Assembly: GCF_001742145.1 (NCBI RefSeq)
Contig: NZ_CP015749.1
Location: forward strand, 3,906,001 to 3,970,000
Direction of reading: 5' to 3'
Length of the DNA: 64,000 nucleotides
From: Pectobacterium parmentieri
GTDB lineage: Bacteria; Pseudomonadota; Gammaproteobacteria; Enterobacterales; Enterobacteriaceae
Part shown: one piece after another, positions 54,084 through 63,533 of the stretch
Layout of the letters: every line of letters starts with the position of its first letter
Numbering within the stretch: the first letter of the stretch is position 1
The notes under the pieces: generated by a model
What the model was told of the DNA's origin: nothing
Seen by the model: the letters and a program-made list of their open reading frames with translations, nothing else
The model's database searches: none
Translations under genes and position numbers: made by a program

Positions 54084-55586
54084 TTACTGCGCGACAGGAA
54101 CCTTGTCCTGCAGTTTGGCTTTTTCCGAAGCCGATGCAGACGCACTGGCAACCGGCTCAACGGCTGGCGTCATAATCTGGTCGTAGGCTTCCTGCAACGC
54201 CTTCATATTCGCTTCAGGCTCACCCGGCTGTTGGATCAACATCAGCGTCGTATCTTGTACCAGTTGCTGGTGCAGTTCCTGATTCAGGATATCCAGCGTC
54301 AAGGCCGACAGATAAGTCTGGCGCAGTTTCTGATACTGCTCGGGAGCAATATCCACCACGCCATTTTGCTGAGATCGCAGGCGCTGATCCATCAGGATGT
54401 CCGTGCTGGTACGCGCATAAGTGGCAAACAACTTGTTCAGCTCGTCCGTCTTACGCGCGATCAACGCGTCAAACTCTTGTTGTGTCAGCCCCTTTTCACG
54501 CAGTGTAGCCAGCTCGCGTGCCATAAACGTCACGCCCGGTTCAACGCTCTCGCTATTCGGTACATCCATATGAATCGCGCACTGAGAACGGGTATAAAAC
54601 ACGTTGCAGTCGAAACGGAGGTTGTTACCCTTCTGCGGACTCTTCTCCAGCACCTGCTGCAGGTGCCAGAACATCGCTTCTCGCGTCATGTCACCCAGCC
54701 AGTAGCGCACCAGCGCCTGAGACTCACGAATCGGATGCCACGGCGCATCCCACATCAGCGACAGCGTATCCTGCTGGGCGTTGTTATTCATCAGGCTGAT
54801 CGCCTGCGGCGGCAGCGGGCTTAATGTCGGCAACGGCGCTGGCGCTTCGCGTTTCCCTTCCAACGGAGAGAAAGCTTTACCGATCTGCTCGAGCACGCTG
54901 CGGTTATCAACATGGCCAACGATGTAGAGCGTCATCGCATCTGGTGTATACCAGGTTTTATAAAATTGCTGGATCTGCTCGCCATTCAGCGGCGGTTTAA
55001 CGTCCTGAGCAGGATCGTGCGCCAGCAGAGGCGACCCTTTCAGGCGATAGCGCCAGCTCGGATCCTGCGGGTTAACCGGGAAGGTGGCAACCTGATCGGG
55101 CACCTTCAGCGCGGTCTGTAGCCTTTTTTCGTCGAACGTCATATGCCCTGCGCTTTCCGCCAGCCACGTCAGCGCTTCTTTCAGCAGTTCGGGACGATTA
55201 TTCGGCAGGCTCAGGTTATACGACGTGAAATCATACGAGACAACGACCGGGGGAAGGACGCGTGAGCTATTAGCGTCGCGCAGCCACATGGAAGGTAACT
55301 GGGCAGCGGATAGCTTATCGCCGGGCGCAAGAGCCAGGCGGGGAAGAAAATGCGCAAAGCCCACCTGCTGGGCGTTTTCCAGCAACGATCCGGCATTAAC
55401 AACCAGACGCAACTCAACCCGATCGCCGGGGCGCTGTGGCGTGGTTAATAACTGCCAGGTAAAACCATTATCCAGTTTACCCTGCTGCCAGGCAGGATCG
55501 GGCTGTAGTGCTTCAGCCTGCACGCTGCTGCTGACCACGGCCAGCAACATACCACCAACGAAAAGCGCCTTTTTGGTGCCCTGCAT
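54084..55586 (-). CDS. yhjJ: M16-family periplasmic protein YhjJ, catalytically degenerate
   Basis: A 500-aa exported M16 peptidase homologue (E. coli 498) with signal peptide MQGTKKALFVGGMLLAVVSSSVQA. Active M16 enzymes have HxxEH; here residues 79-83 are HFLPR in GFAHFLPRLAL, so both the Glu and the second His are missing and zinc catalysis is unlikely. The second half keeps the M16_C fold (FYKTWYTPDAMTLYIVGHVD). The C-terminal tail is Ser/Ala-rich. E. coli YhjJ is similarly degenerate. It is probably a scaffold or chaperone-like protein. Confidence 0.9.
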   Translation of the reverse strand: MQGTKKALFVGGMLLAVVSSSVQAEALQPDPAWQQGKLDNGFTWQLLTTPQRPGDRVELRLVVNAGSLLENAQQVGFAHFLPRLALAPGDKLSAAQLPSMWLRDANSSRVLPPVVVSYDFTSYNLSLPNNRPELLKEALTWLAESAGHMTFDEKRLQTALKVPDQVATFPVNPQDPSWRYRLKGSPLLAHDPAQDVKPPLNGEQIQQFYKTWYTPDAMTLYIVGHVDNRSVLEQIGKAFSPLEGKREAPAPLPTLSPLPPQAISLMNNNAQQDTLSLMWDAPWHPIRESQALVRYWLGDMTREAMFWHLQQVLEKSPQKGNNLRFDCNVFYTRSQCAIHMDVPNSESVEPGVTFMARELATLREKGLTQQEFDALIARKTDELNKLFATYARTSTDILMDQRLRSQQNGVVDIAPEQYQKLRQTYLSALTLDILNQELHQQLVQDTTLMLIQQPGEPEANMKALQEAYDQIMTPAVEPVASASASASEKAKLQDKVPVAQ

Positions 55587-55888
55587 GTGAACCCCTACTC
55601 ATAGCTATCCAACATATTAATGTGGTTATTGTTGATCATTATAGTGGCCTTGCGTCTGCCACCGCACACTCTCGTGGATATATCACGGAAAAAATTAAAG
55701 ACGCGAAGTGTACCATTCCCTTGGACAGCGCGCTTTTGTCTATGTCACTTCAGGAGGCGAAATAATCTGCAAAAAAGATAAAAATAGTCATATTTAACAA
55801 TATTTTTACGTTTTTCGGCGGGTAAGAAGAGAGGGAGAAACGATTTGGTTCGGTTTGTTTACAGGCAAGAAATTTACAAACAAAAAAA
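55587..55888. other. Intergenic region yhjJ-dctA
   Basis: About 300 bp upstream of yhjJ, increasingly AT-rich toward dctA. No gene, clear promoter or operator is identified beyond the dctA terminator at its right edge. Confidence 0.4.
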
Positions 55889-55918
55889 TTCCCCACGGAT
55901 CGTTAACACCGTGGGGAA
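55889..55918 (-). terminator. dctA terminator
   Basis: TTCCCCACGG (55889-55898) and CCGTGGGGAA (55909-55918), perfect 10-bp stem; on the minus strand TTTTTTTG follows. Confidence 0.9.
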
Positions 55919-55942
55919 CTGATTTAGAAAACCGTATTGGAA

Positions 55943-57235
55943 TTACGACTGCGCTGTCGGCGTGGCCGCGTTATCGCTCTTATTGTTACCAGACAACTCA
56001 GCGTCCAGTTTCTTCTCATCCAGCTCGCGGCAATATTTTGCTACCACGATAGTCGCAACACCGTTACCAATCAGGTTGGTCAGCGCACGCGCTTCTGACA
56101 TGAATCGGTCAATACCCAGAATCAACGCCAGACCCGCAACAGGCAGATGGCCTACGGCAGACAGCGTTGCTGCCAGCACAATAAATCCACTTCCCGTCAC
56201 GCCTGCTGCGCCTTTAGAGGACAGCAGCAGCACCACCAGCAGCGTAATCTGATGCCAGATATCCATGTGGCTGTTGGTTGCCTGGGCGATAAACACCGCC
56301 GCCATCGTCAGATAGATGGAGGTGCCATCAAGGTTGAACGAGTAGCCAGTAGGAATGACCAGACCGACGACGGATTTTTTACAACCCACCTTCTCCATCT
56401 TCTCCAGCATACGTGGCAGCACGGATTCAGAAGAGGACGTACCCAGTACGATCAGCAGTTCTTCACGGATGTAGCGAATGAATTTGAAGATACTGAAGCC
56501 CGTTGCTTTCGCAATACTGCCCAACACCAGAAATACAAACAGAACACAGGTGATGTAGAAGCAGAGGATCAGTTGTCCCAACTGCACCAGCGTACCGACA
56601 CCATATTTACCGATGGTGAAAGCCATAGCACCGAACGCACCCAAAGGAGCCAATTTCATGATCATGTTAATGACGCCGAAAATGACTTTGGAGAAGCTGT
56701 CGATCACATCAAAAATCACTTTGCCCTTTGGCCCCAGACGGTGCAGCGCAAAGCCGAACATCACAGCAAACAGCAGAACCTGCAAGATATTACCGCTGGC
56801 AAACGCACCGACCACACTCGCAGGGATCACATCCATCAGGAACGGAATCAGACCCTGTTGCGAAGCCTGCTGAGTATAGACCGCCACCGCAGACGCATCG
56901 AGCGTGCTCGGGTCGATGTTCATGCCCACGCCAGGTTGCACAACGTTAACCACGATCAGGCCGATAATCAGCGCAATCGTACTCACAATTTCAAAATACA
57001 GCAGCGCGGCCGCACCAGTACGACCGACCGACTTCATACTTTCCATGCCTGCGATGCCGGTGACTACCGTACAGAAGATAACCGGCGCAATAATCATTTT
57101 AATTAATTTAACAAACCCATCGCCCAACGGCTTCATTTGCTCGCCAAGCTGGGGGTAGAAATGCCCCAGCAGGATCCCTATCGTAATAGCGGCAAGAACC
57201 TGAAAATAAAGACTTTTAAAAATAGATGTTTTCAT
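55943..57235 (-). CDS. dctA: C4-dicarboxylate:H+ symporter DctA
   Basis: A 430-aa DAACS-family transporter (E. coli 428) for succinate, fumarate, malate and orotate. It starts [20 protein letters not shown]. The re-entrant loop serine-rich motif is [14 protein letters not shown], with [16 protein letters not shown] and [13 protein letters not shown] as further hallmarks. It lies next to yhjK as in E. coli, with its own promoter region of 318 bp and a strong terminator. Confidence 0.96.
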   Translation of the reverse strand: MKTSIFKSLYFQVLAAITIGILLGHFYPQLGEQMKPLGDGFVKLIKMIIAPVIFCTVVTGIAGMESMKSVGRTGAAALLYFEIVSTIALIIGLIVVNVVQPGVGMNIDPSTLDASAVAVYTQQASQQGLIPFLMDVIPASVVGAFASGNILQVLLFAVMFGFALHRLGPKGKVIFDVIDSFSKVIFGVINMIMKLAPLGAFGAMAFTIGKYGVGTLVQLGQLILCFYITCVLFVFLVLGSIAKATGFSIFKFIRYIREELLIVLGTSSSESVLPRMLEKMEKVGCKKSVVGLVIPTGYSFNLDGTSIYLTMAAVFIAQATNSHMDIWHQITLLVVLLLSSKGAAGVTGSGFIVLAATLSAVGHLPVAGLALILGIDRFMSEARALTNLIGNGVATIVVAKYCRELDEKKLDAELSGNNKSDNAATPTAQS

Positions 57236-57553
57236 ACATACGTCCTATGGTGGCGAAAACACAGGAGGGAAATAGGGTACGAAAATGCCGCCTGTGATTG
57301 CGCCGGAAAGTAACATTGCAATAACAAGCTGAGAATGTTTTATAAGTTTAGTTTGTGAACGATAGGTTAAAAACAAGAGCTGAATCACGTCAGCAATAGT
57401 TATAAAGAAACATCAGTGCAATTTACTTGTAACAGATGCACATTTTTACAGCAGAAAAAACTCGTAAAAAGCCCTTAAACCCCCGTCACACGGGGAAAAC
57501 GCGGATCAGGAAACGTCGTTATGAAAAATAACATTTCCGTCACCTGTTAATGC
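57236..57553. other. Intergenic region upstream of dctA
   Basis: AT-rich regulatory region. A TTGTGAACGATAGGTTAA sequence near 57353 is only a half match to CRP. No gene seen. Confidence 0.4.
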
Positions 57554-58735
57554 TCAGGAAGACGCGATGAGGAGATGAACACCACATTTTTTATCACGCC
57601 GCGCCAGTTGCATGGCAAAACGCGCCTGTGACAAAAGCAGCGCCGCCTCCTCTGGTTGAGGGTCGGTAATCGTCAGGATACCCGTGCTGACAGCCCGCAC
57701 AGGCTGGGAGCCAGTAGGTAAAAAGGGAGAATTAATTGCCAGCATTACGTTTTGCGCCCACTCTTGCGCTCGTCCAGCGGATCCCAGTGTTTTCCCGATG
57801 ATAGCGAACTCATCACCATCGAGGCGTGCCAGATACATGCTCCCTGCCTCATTTTGTTCTTCTATCACCGCATGGAGTTGCTTAGCCAACGCGGCCATAT
57901 CGCCCTGGCAGGCTGAGGAATCAAGCCCAAAAATGAGCAGGCTAAACGGAGTAGCGTCCACCAGACGCTGTTCAAGGCGTCGTATAAAATGTGCGTTGCC
58001 CGGTAGCCCCGCGCCTTCCGCTCCGGCAGAGAGAGACTGCTCCAGCAACTGTTGATTACGGTTATAGCTGCGCACCAGCGCCCCCAGCTCATCATCCTGA
58101 TGCCAGGGCGGCAGCGTGAGCGGGCGGTGAAGCACCGCGTCCAGCGGTAGATTCTGTAACTCGACAATAATCCCACGCAGCGGGTGTATCAGCAGCCGGT
58201 TAATGCACCAGGTAATGGCGATCGACATAATCAACGCCAACAGCAGATACGTCGCCAGCATGGTTGAAAAGGTGCTGACGATAAATTGATACATCCGATA
58301 GGAATCCGCCTGCAAGACCAGATGCGCCAGCGGTGCCGAATATTGTGTCTGCGGCGGCGAATAGAGTGGAATAGAGATGCGGATCGGCAGCTTAAAGAAC
58401 CGCGCGATCCAGTCCGGCACCGGACGTTCTTTCGGGAAATTAGCGTGTAACGTCTGGAAATCATCAGGCAGCAATACATCTGCCCGGCTAAGAAAGGCAA
58501 CGGGGAGCAAGCTATCCAGAATATTACCTGCACGTTGCACTTCACCTTGTAGCACCGCATCCGTCAGCGGTTGACGCACGGAATACGCGATGCTCTCCAA
58601 CTGCTTGGCATAATCTTCACGGCGCTGATGAACGAAGTGAAAAAGCTGTATGACGATAAACAGGCTGATCGTTACCAGTGCCACGGCAGACACGGCTGTC
58701 ATCTGTTTAATCGTTAATGAACGTCTGAGCCGCAA
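57554..58735 (-). CDS. yhjK: YhjK/HmsP-like sensor with degenerate GGDEF, no EAL
   Basis: A 393-aa membrane protein at the position of E. coli yhjK (pdeK, about 650 aa). TM1 is about 14-35, a periplasmic sensor domain follows, TM2 about 168-190, then a HAMP region and a GGDEF-like domain. The GGDEF signature is altered to LDGDEF in YLARLDGDEFAIIG, so cyclase activity is unlikely. The C-terminal EAL phosphodiesterase domain is entirely absent: the frame stops after GVHLLIASS and no EAL motif follows before dctA. It lies beside the cellulose genes whose output c-di-GMP controls. It could be a regulatory remnant or a true short receptor. Confidence 0.78.
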   Translation of the reverse strand: MRLRRSLTIKQMTAVSAVALVTISLFIVIQLFHFVHQRREDYAKQLESIAYSVRQPLTDAVLQGEVQRAGNILDSLLPVAFLSRADVLLPDDFQTLHANFPKERPVPDWIARFFKLPIRISIPLYSPPQTQYSAPLAHLVLQADSYRMYQFIVSTFSTMLATYLLLALIMSIAITWCINRLLIHPLRGIIVELQNLPLDAVLHRPLTLPPWHQDDELGALVRSYNRNQQLLEQSLSAGAEGAGLPGNAHFIRRLEQRLVDATPFSLLIFGLDSSACQGDMAALAKQLHAVIEEQNEAGSMYLARLDGDEFAIIGKTLGSAGRAQEWAQNVMLAINSPFLPTGSQPVRAVSTGILTITDPQPEEAALLLSQARFAMQLARRDKKCGVHLLIASS

Positions 58736-59169
58736 GCGCTTTCTCCGTCAACCTGTTATGCAAACCTGAACACCTGTCCCACCAAATAAAAATAGGCGGG
58801 CAATACGCCGCGCGAAAAACGCGCCGCCACACGCAGTAACACGCTACAAATAGTATAAGTCAGCTTATCGCCGCCTCAACGCGGTTTTCTGCTGGTACTC
58901 AGGGGATTTCATCTTAATCTTAGGCTCCCGTAACGCGGCCTCAGAATAGGGGATATCCCCTGCATAAGCCAGCATAGCTATTCAGGGGGAGAGCGAAGAT
59001 AACACGTGATGAAGAAAGGCGGGCAGCGGCAACCCGATAGGATGTGTTCTGACGGTCTAACGCTGGTCACTTAAGCCCGTACTTAGGGGAAGCACAGGGG
59101 AAGGTTCCCCCTGTGGTCGCCCGTGCACCTCGATGCTTGAACCACCGGCATTACGTTATGATGGTTACG
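58736..59169. other. Intergenic region yhjK-bcsG
   Basis: About 430 bp with no supportable gene. It contains several symmetric elements: the perfect palindrome AGGGGATATCCCCT at 58948-58961, and CACAGGGG/CCCCTGTG-type hairpin arms near 59091-59115 that may end the bcs mRNA. Part of it is the yhjK promoter. Confidence 0.45.
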
Positions 59170-60828
59170 CTATTGCGGGTATGGCACCCAGTCTCCGCCG
59201 TTCAGACGAATGTAGGGTTTTCCCTGATATTGCATCACGATCGCGTTCTCATTTTCCGAGATCGCTTCCGTTTGTGGCAGTGTGCTCACCAGCGTTTGCC
59301 AATCCACAGAAGGCGCAGTGAACACTTTACCGTCCACCACCCGTGCAACCAGCTCCGAAATCGCCAGATAGCTGCTCGGTGATGTCACCTCAAGCGCATT
59401 GCCCTGATGCGGTGCCTGCAAACCAAACAGTTTCACACCGACAGGAATATGCGTGATACTCGGGCTGGGGATATCGCGCAACCCAGACATTTGCATCTTA
59501 TCGCCAGCCAGCGCTGCCCCATGCTCCGGTACCACCACCACCATGACTTTGCGACCAGATTTTTGCAACACGTCAAAAAAGGCATCCAGTTGGTCAAACA
59601 GGATCTTTGCACGTGGCGCATAGTCAGCCGACTGGTTGGTGCCTACAAAGCGGTTACCGTCATGCAGCGGAATCAGGTTAAAGAACGTCGCATTACGCGT
59701 CGTCGTCGCTTTATCTCGCTCGCCCAGCCAACGATTTAGCAGCTCCAAATCGTTATAAATCGGCTCGCCGTCGAACGAGGTAATCTGGTGGCTGATGCCC
59801 TCCTGCGACAGCATCGGAATCTGGATGTCACCCTCTTCACGCACCTCACGCAGGTAATTCCCGAAGATGCCGGAATGATCGAGCATCAGTTGCTCTTCAA
59901 AACCCAGCTTCACCAAATTACTGAACAGGAAGCACTGCTGGTTCACTGGCTGGTACAAATCGGTGTGAGACTGTTGACCACAGCTTGCCCGCAGCAGGCG
60001 AATTGACGCTGGTCCGCTATACGCAGTAGCGGAATTAAACTGTCGAAACAGGATATCGAACTTCTTCCACAGCGGATGGTTGTCCAACTGCGCCACCTCT
60101 ATATCCGACCATGACAGCGAACAGATATTGATAATCAGAAGATCAAAAGGCTGTGCATCCTGCGGCAGCGAGGTAGGAAACGCCGTGGTTCGCGCTTTTT
60201 CTCGCGTATAAAACTGGTTCAGATAAGCCGTAAGATTCGCATTCGTAGGCGGTAAGGTGGCTTCGGACAGCGCGGTTCCTCCGCCAGTTGGGGAACCCGC
60301 TGCCGAGGGGGCTGGCGTCGTCGCTACCGCAGGCATCAGCGAAACGGCAGGCCCCGCCAGATTGATGATGTTTAGCCACGCCAGCGCCGCCACGGTAAAT
60401 ACCGTAATGCGAACCCACTGCGCGAAGAACAGGTAGGTCACGGTGATAACCACCGCCGCACCGACCATTTGCCAGTTAATGAAGCGATTTAACAGCTCCA
60501 GTAAATAGGCGGTACTAAAGCCAGCAACCTGTGTCCCCTGGCTGAGAATACTGTTGATGCCCGGCAGCCAGGTATCGTGGTAAAAAAGCCCGATACCGAG
60601 CGGAATGGCAATAATATGACGCCAGCGGTGCAGTGTGACATTGGGGATCGGGAGCAGCAAAAACGCCAAAAAGACCAGATTAAGCAGCGGATGAAAATTC
60701 AGGTACCCAAACCACAACAGGGCAAATTTCAGCAAAAAATACAGATTCCAGGCACCTAGCCCACGCCAGTAGCGCCATAATTGCTGTTTTTGCGTGTCCT
60801 GTTGTTGCTTACGTGTTTTTTCGTCCAT
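59170..60828 (-). CDS. bcsG: Cellulose phosphoethanolamine transferase BcsG
   Basis: A 552-aa inner-membrane enzyme (E. coli 559) that adds phosphoethanolamine to nascent cellulose in the periplasm. Four or five TM segments lie in the first 160 residues, then an alkaline-phosphatase-superfamily domain. Positions equivalent to the E. coli active site are present: Cys236 in LLIINICSLSW, nucleophile Ser271 in TAYSGPAS, and Glu435-His436 in VVVPEHGAAL. The start at 60828 lies 2 nt after the bcsF stop. It is the last gene of bcsEFG. Confidence 0.94.
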   Translation of the reverse strand: MDEKTRKQQQDTQKQQLWRYWRGLGAWNLYFLLKFALLWFGYLNFHPLLNLVFLAFLLLPIPNVTLHRWRHIIAIPLGIGLFYHDTWLPGINSILSQGTQVAGFSTAYLLELLNRFINWQMVGAAVVITVTYLFFAQWVRITVFTVAALAWLNIINLAGPAVSLMPAVATTPAPSAAGSPTGGGTALSEATLPPTNANLTAYLNQFYTREKARTTAFPTSLPQDAQPFDLLIINICSLSWSDIEVAQLDNHPLWKKFDILFRQFNSATAYSGPASIRLLRASCGQQSHTDLYQPVNQQCFLFSNLVKLGFEEQLMLDHSGIFGNYLREVREEGDIQIPMLSQEGISHQITSFDGEPIYNDLELLNRWLGERDKATTTRNATFFNLIPLHDGNRFVGTNQSADYAPRAKILFDQLDAFFDVLQKSGRKVMVVVVPEHGAALAGDKMQMSGLRDIPSPSITHIPVGVKLFGLQAPHQGNALEVTSPSSYLAISELVARVVDGKVFTAPSVDWQTLVSTLPQTEAISENENAIVMQYQGKPYIRLNGGDWVPYPQ

Positions 60829-60829
60829 T

Positions 60830-61036
60830 TTATTTTTTAGTCTCTGCTGAAGTCGGCTTGGTTGAAGAAGAGCTACGCATCCAGACACTGGCTGGCTTCA
60901 GGTAGCGTGGCGACAATAGCCTGTTTTTCCAATACTGAAGCCAGTGAGGGATCACACGGTGCGCCAGATAGCCAAGCGTAAAGAAGACGACCGCGCTTAA
61001 TAGCACCAGTTGAACGATATCAATCAGATTCATCAT
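60830..61036 (-). CDS. bcsF: BcsF, small membrane component of the cellulose system
   Basis: A 68-aa single-TM protein (E. coli 63): MMNLIDIVQLVLLSAVVFFTLGYLAHRVIP is the membrane part, and the tail is polar and Ser/Thr-rich. It overlaps bcsE by 4 nt (ATGA) and is followed at once by bcsG. In E. coli BcsF anchors BcsE to the synthase complex and supports BcsG. Confidence 0.92.
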   Translation of the reverse strand: MMNLIDIVQLVLLSAVVFFTLGYLAHRVIPHWLQYWKNRLLSPRYLKPASVWMRSSSSTKPTSAETKK

Positions 61037-62607
61037 GATAATTCTCCCGGTACACGGGTCAGTAAATCGGGCGACAGTAAATCAATAGCAATAGGCTCAC
61101 GCCGTGGCGTCTGGCGGCGTGGTGCAGATTCGGTTTGCTGCAGTTGGACATAATCATTAATCTGCTGTTCCTGTCCGGACGTACTGTCCTGCTCCAACGA
61201 TTTGATTTCCGCTACAATCTGTAAGTCTTGTGACCACACAATCCGATTACTGAACACTTCATCTACCGGCAGACGGAAGATAGATTTCAACGCGATATCC
61301 AATTCATTCAGACGACAATTGGACAGGAATAAAAACAGACGACCCTGTGCGATCGTGACGACATCGCCAAAACGTCGCAGCGTGCACAGCGTCAGCACCT
61401 GCGCTGCTCGCACCCCCGGAACCGGGCGAAATGCCACCAGCACGCCTTTGCTGCCTTCCGGCATCAACGTACTATCAATCAACATCTGCACAGACTGCCG
61501 AAAAGTCTCAGGCGGCTGATAGCCCTTAATCTGCAACGGCCGCATGGTGGTCAGCAGGACCTCGACATCGACAGGAACATGTTTAGTAAAGCGCTGCCCT
61601 TGCACGCTTTCAATCCGCGTCAGGAAGCGAGATAGCGGTTCTGAATGGGAGACAATAAGATTTGCGCCACACGCCAATAACAGACGCTCGTCGCTGGCAC
61701 GCAGGCAGGGCTTCATTTCCCGCACCACAATCTTCAGCAATTCACCACGCTGCCGCCGCAGGCTATGAACCTGTTTGGCGAGGGTATCCACCTGAATAGT
61801 CTGATTGAGTGCAAAAACGAGGGTGGCCGCATTCGTCAGCATGCCGGTTTGTACCAAAATGTCATTGTCGTCCATTAGCTGCCAGTTTTCTGATAGCGCG
61901 GGAGCCCCTTCCATCACGCTCTTTTCCATCAGAAAGAGCCCATCGTCATTCAGAGACGGCGTGAGAGCAGGTTCCTCTTCCGTCAGCATGTGCCAGCCAT
62001 CCTTATCGGGTTGCAGCATTTGTACCTTATTCGCCCACACGCCTCTTTCCGTTGCCCACCATGACACCAGATACTGTGCGCGATCCTGCTGCCATTGCAG
62101 GCTGGCCAAGCCGTAAAGCCCGCGATGTTGGGAGATCAGCATATTCCTCAGCCGGGTTACGCCGCTGCTATGGCTGAGGATCACCAGCGTACACTGGCGC
62201 TGATGTAGCCATACTGCCGTGTCATCCACCCAACGCTGTAGTCTTTCCGGTGAGATATCTCGCCACAGGCTGGCGGGAGCATAAAGCACTAACAGGCGAT
62301 GTTTCGGACGTAATGCGCGCATCAAGTCATCGGTTAAATTCAGCAACGCGGCCTTATTTTCCGGCAATATATAGCAAGATAACTGTTTTGTTTCGGTATT
62401 AAACAATGTCGCCAATAGCGCGTCAGACCGTTCCCCGCAGCCAATTAACGCCACTCTCGCGTCGTTATTTTGGCTGTGCATCATTTGTTGGCAAAATAAT
62501 GCGGCATCAACCTGTCGATCAATATTCACCCAATAAAAGCCCGCCAACTGGAGCGTAGCCAGTTCATCCCAAAGGTGACGGATACCTAATAAAAAGTTCT
62601 GCTTCAT
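61033..62607 (-). CDS. bcsE: BcsE, c-di-GMP receptor of the cellulose system
   Basis: A 524-aa cytosolic protein (E. coli 523). It begins with a degenerate receptor-like domain, then an NTPase-like domain ending around REMKPCLRASDERLLLACGAN (about 297-316). The C-terminal GIL domain has the c-di-GMP-binding RxGD motif as Arg412-Phe-Gly-Asp415. It enhances cellulose synthase output at high c-di-GMP. It is divergent from bcsRQ across a region filled with ERIC repeats. Confidence 0.94.
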   Translation of the reverse strand: MKQNFLLGIRHLWDELATLQLAGFYWVNIDRQVDAALFCQQMMHSQNNDARVALIGCGERSDALLATLFNTETKQLSCYILPENKAALLNLTDDLMRALRPKHRLLVLYAPASLWRDISPERLQRWVDDTAVWLHQRQCTLVILSHSSGVTRLRNMLISQHRGLYGLASLQWQQDRAQYLVSWWATERGVWANKVQMLQPDKDGWHMLTEEEPALTPSLNDDGLFLMEKSVMEGAPALSENWQLMDDNDILVQTGMLTNAATLVFALNQTIQVDTLAKQVHSLRRQRGELLKIVVREMKPCLRASDERLLLACGANLIVSHSEPLSRFLTRIESVQGQRFTKHVPVDVEVLLTTMRPLQIKGYQPPETFRQSVQMLIDSTLMPEGSKGVLVAFRPVPGVRAAQVLTLCTLRRFGDVVTIAQGRLFLFLSNCRLNELDIALKSIFRLPVDEVFSNRIVWSQDLQIVAEIKSLEQDSTSGQEQQINDYVQLQQTESAPRRQTPRREPIAIDLLSPDLLTRVPGELS

Positions 62608-62714
62608 AGACTGATTTCTTTTCCGTTAATGGCGGCAACCAACCAATCAAAATAAACTCTAGCAGTCCCTTGGAGGATCACAACGTCCCGCCATTAATTA
62701 TTCCGCCCCCTTAA

Positions 62715-62989
62715 TATACCCAAAATAATTCGATTTTCAGGAAGGCGGCAAGAGAGGGACAAATTCGTCTGGAACAAATTTGACCAGCCAGCGACTGGCC
62801 TTTGGTGAGAGACAGGATGTCTCTCATTTCATCTCGATGAGCTTACACAGGTAAGTAATTCGGGTGAGTGACAAATCTACCAGAGGCGGATTTGAACACT
62901 GCTTGCAGCGGCCCCAGCAGGGCGAAGCTCACGTCAGTGTGCCGAGTATCGTAGCCAACGCACATGCAACTTGAAGTATTGCGGGAATA
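62715..62989. repeat. Expanded (mosaic) ERIC element, 275 bp
   Basis: The ends (TATACCCAAAATAATTCG... and ...ACTTGAAGTATTGCGGGAATA) and centre (GAGCTTACACAGGTAAGT) are ERIC, but the element is 148 bp longer than canonical. The extra DNA is two inserts of about 71 bp (left arm) and 77 bp (right arm). Both inserts begin with GACAAAT, continue to a TTTGA 16-21 nt on and reach a GGCC at about 40 nt, so they appear to be related copies of one sequence. Confidence 0.8.
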
Positions 62990-63152
62990 AAGATCTCATT
63001 ACTATTTTTATCTGTCCACATTGCAATCAGCAATTCGTTGCTATAGTTAATTGGCCTGCACGACTATTTTATTAAAGAAGCAAAGGCGTAAGCCTTCATA
63101 GGTGTGGGCGCAGTAAAAGAACCACTACATCTGCTATTAAGATGTTTCCCTT
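62990..63152. other. bcsE-bcsR divergent promoter core
   Basis: Unique sequence between two ERIC elements. It contains the hairpin AAGGC-GTAA-GCCTT near 63083-63096. It must hold the promoters of the divergent bcsEFG and bcsRQ units, but I cannot define them. Confidence 0.4.
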
Positions 63153-63279
63153 TATACCCTAAATAATTCGAGTTGCGTGAAGGCGGCAACTGAGCGAATC
63201 CCTAGGAACTTACTCAGGTAAGTGATTGGGGCGAGTAAAGCTCGCCAACGCACAATCAGCTTGAAGTATGACGGATATA
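63153..63279. repeat. ERIC element (127 bp) in the bcsRQ leader
   Basis: Exactly 127 bp: TATACCC at the left, GGATATA at the right, core GCGAATCCCTAGGAACTTAC and GTAAGTGATTGGGGCGAG. It ends 42 nt before the likely bcsR start codon, so it is transcribed into the 5' leader if the promoter lies upstream of it. Confidence 0.92.
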
Positions 63280-63321
63280 TCGTTCCCAATGATAATGGAT
63301 AGCCTATTTCAGAGACATGGG

Positions 63322-63531
63322 ATGAATAACGAACCGACTCGTATAGATACCAGCGCACGCGCCGATTTAACCGAAAATGCAAGAGCCGATGACGATCTTA
63401 GGGTCCTCAGTCAGGCTTTTTCTTTGCCTGAAATAAACTATATCGATATTTCCCGTCAGGCACGTCTGAGCCAAATGATGGCTCGCTGGCCGCTGCTGGA
63501 TGAATTAAAAGAACCGGCTGGGAGCGACTGA
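63322..63531 (+). CDS. bcsR: BcsR, small regulator of cellulose synthase
   Basis: A 69-aa protein from ATG 63322 (E. coli 62 aa). The start MNNEP matches E. coli MNNNEP, so the longer frame from 63268 is rejected. The C-terminal LSQAFSLPEINYIDISRQ and RWPLLDEL are the conserved BcsR parts. It forms the R2Q2 complex that stabilises the Bcs macrocomplex. Its TGA is 2 nt before the bcsQ start. Confidence 0.9.
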   Translation: MNNEPTRIDTSARADLTENARADDDLRVLSQAFSLPEINYIDISRQARLSQMMARWPLLDELKEPAGSD

Positions 63532-63533
63532 CA

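Noticed and set aside
57340..57370. CRP site before dctA
   Set aside because: Only one half (TTGTGA) matches; the other half is missing.
62715..63279. CRISPR or att site
   Set aside because: The repeats are ERIC elements with palindromic cores, not regularly spaced direct repeats.
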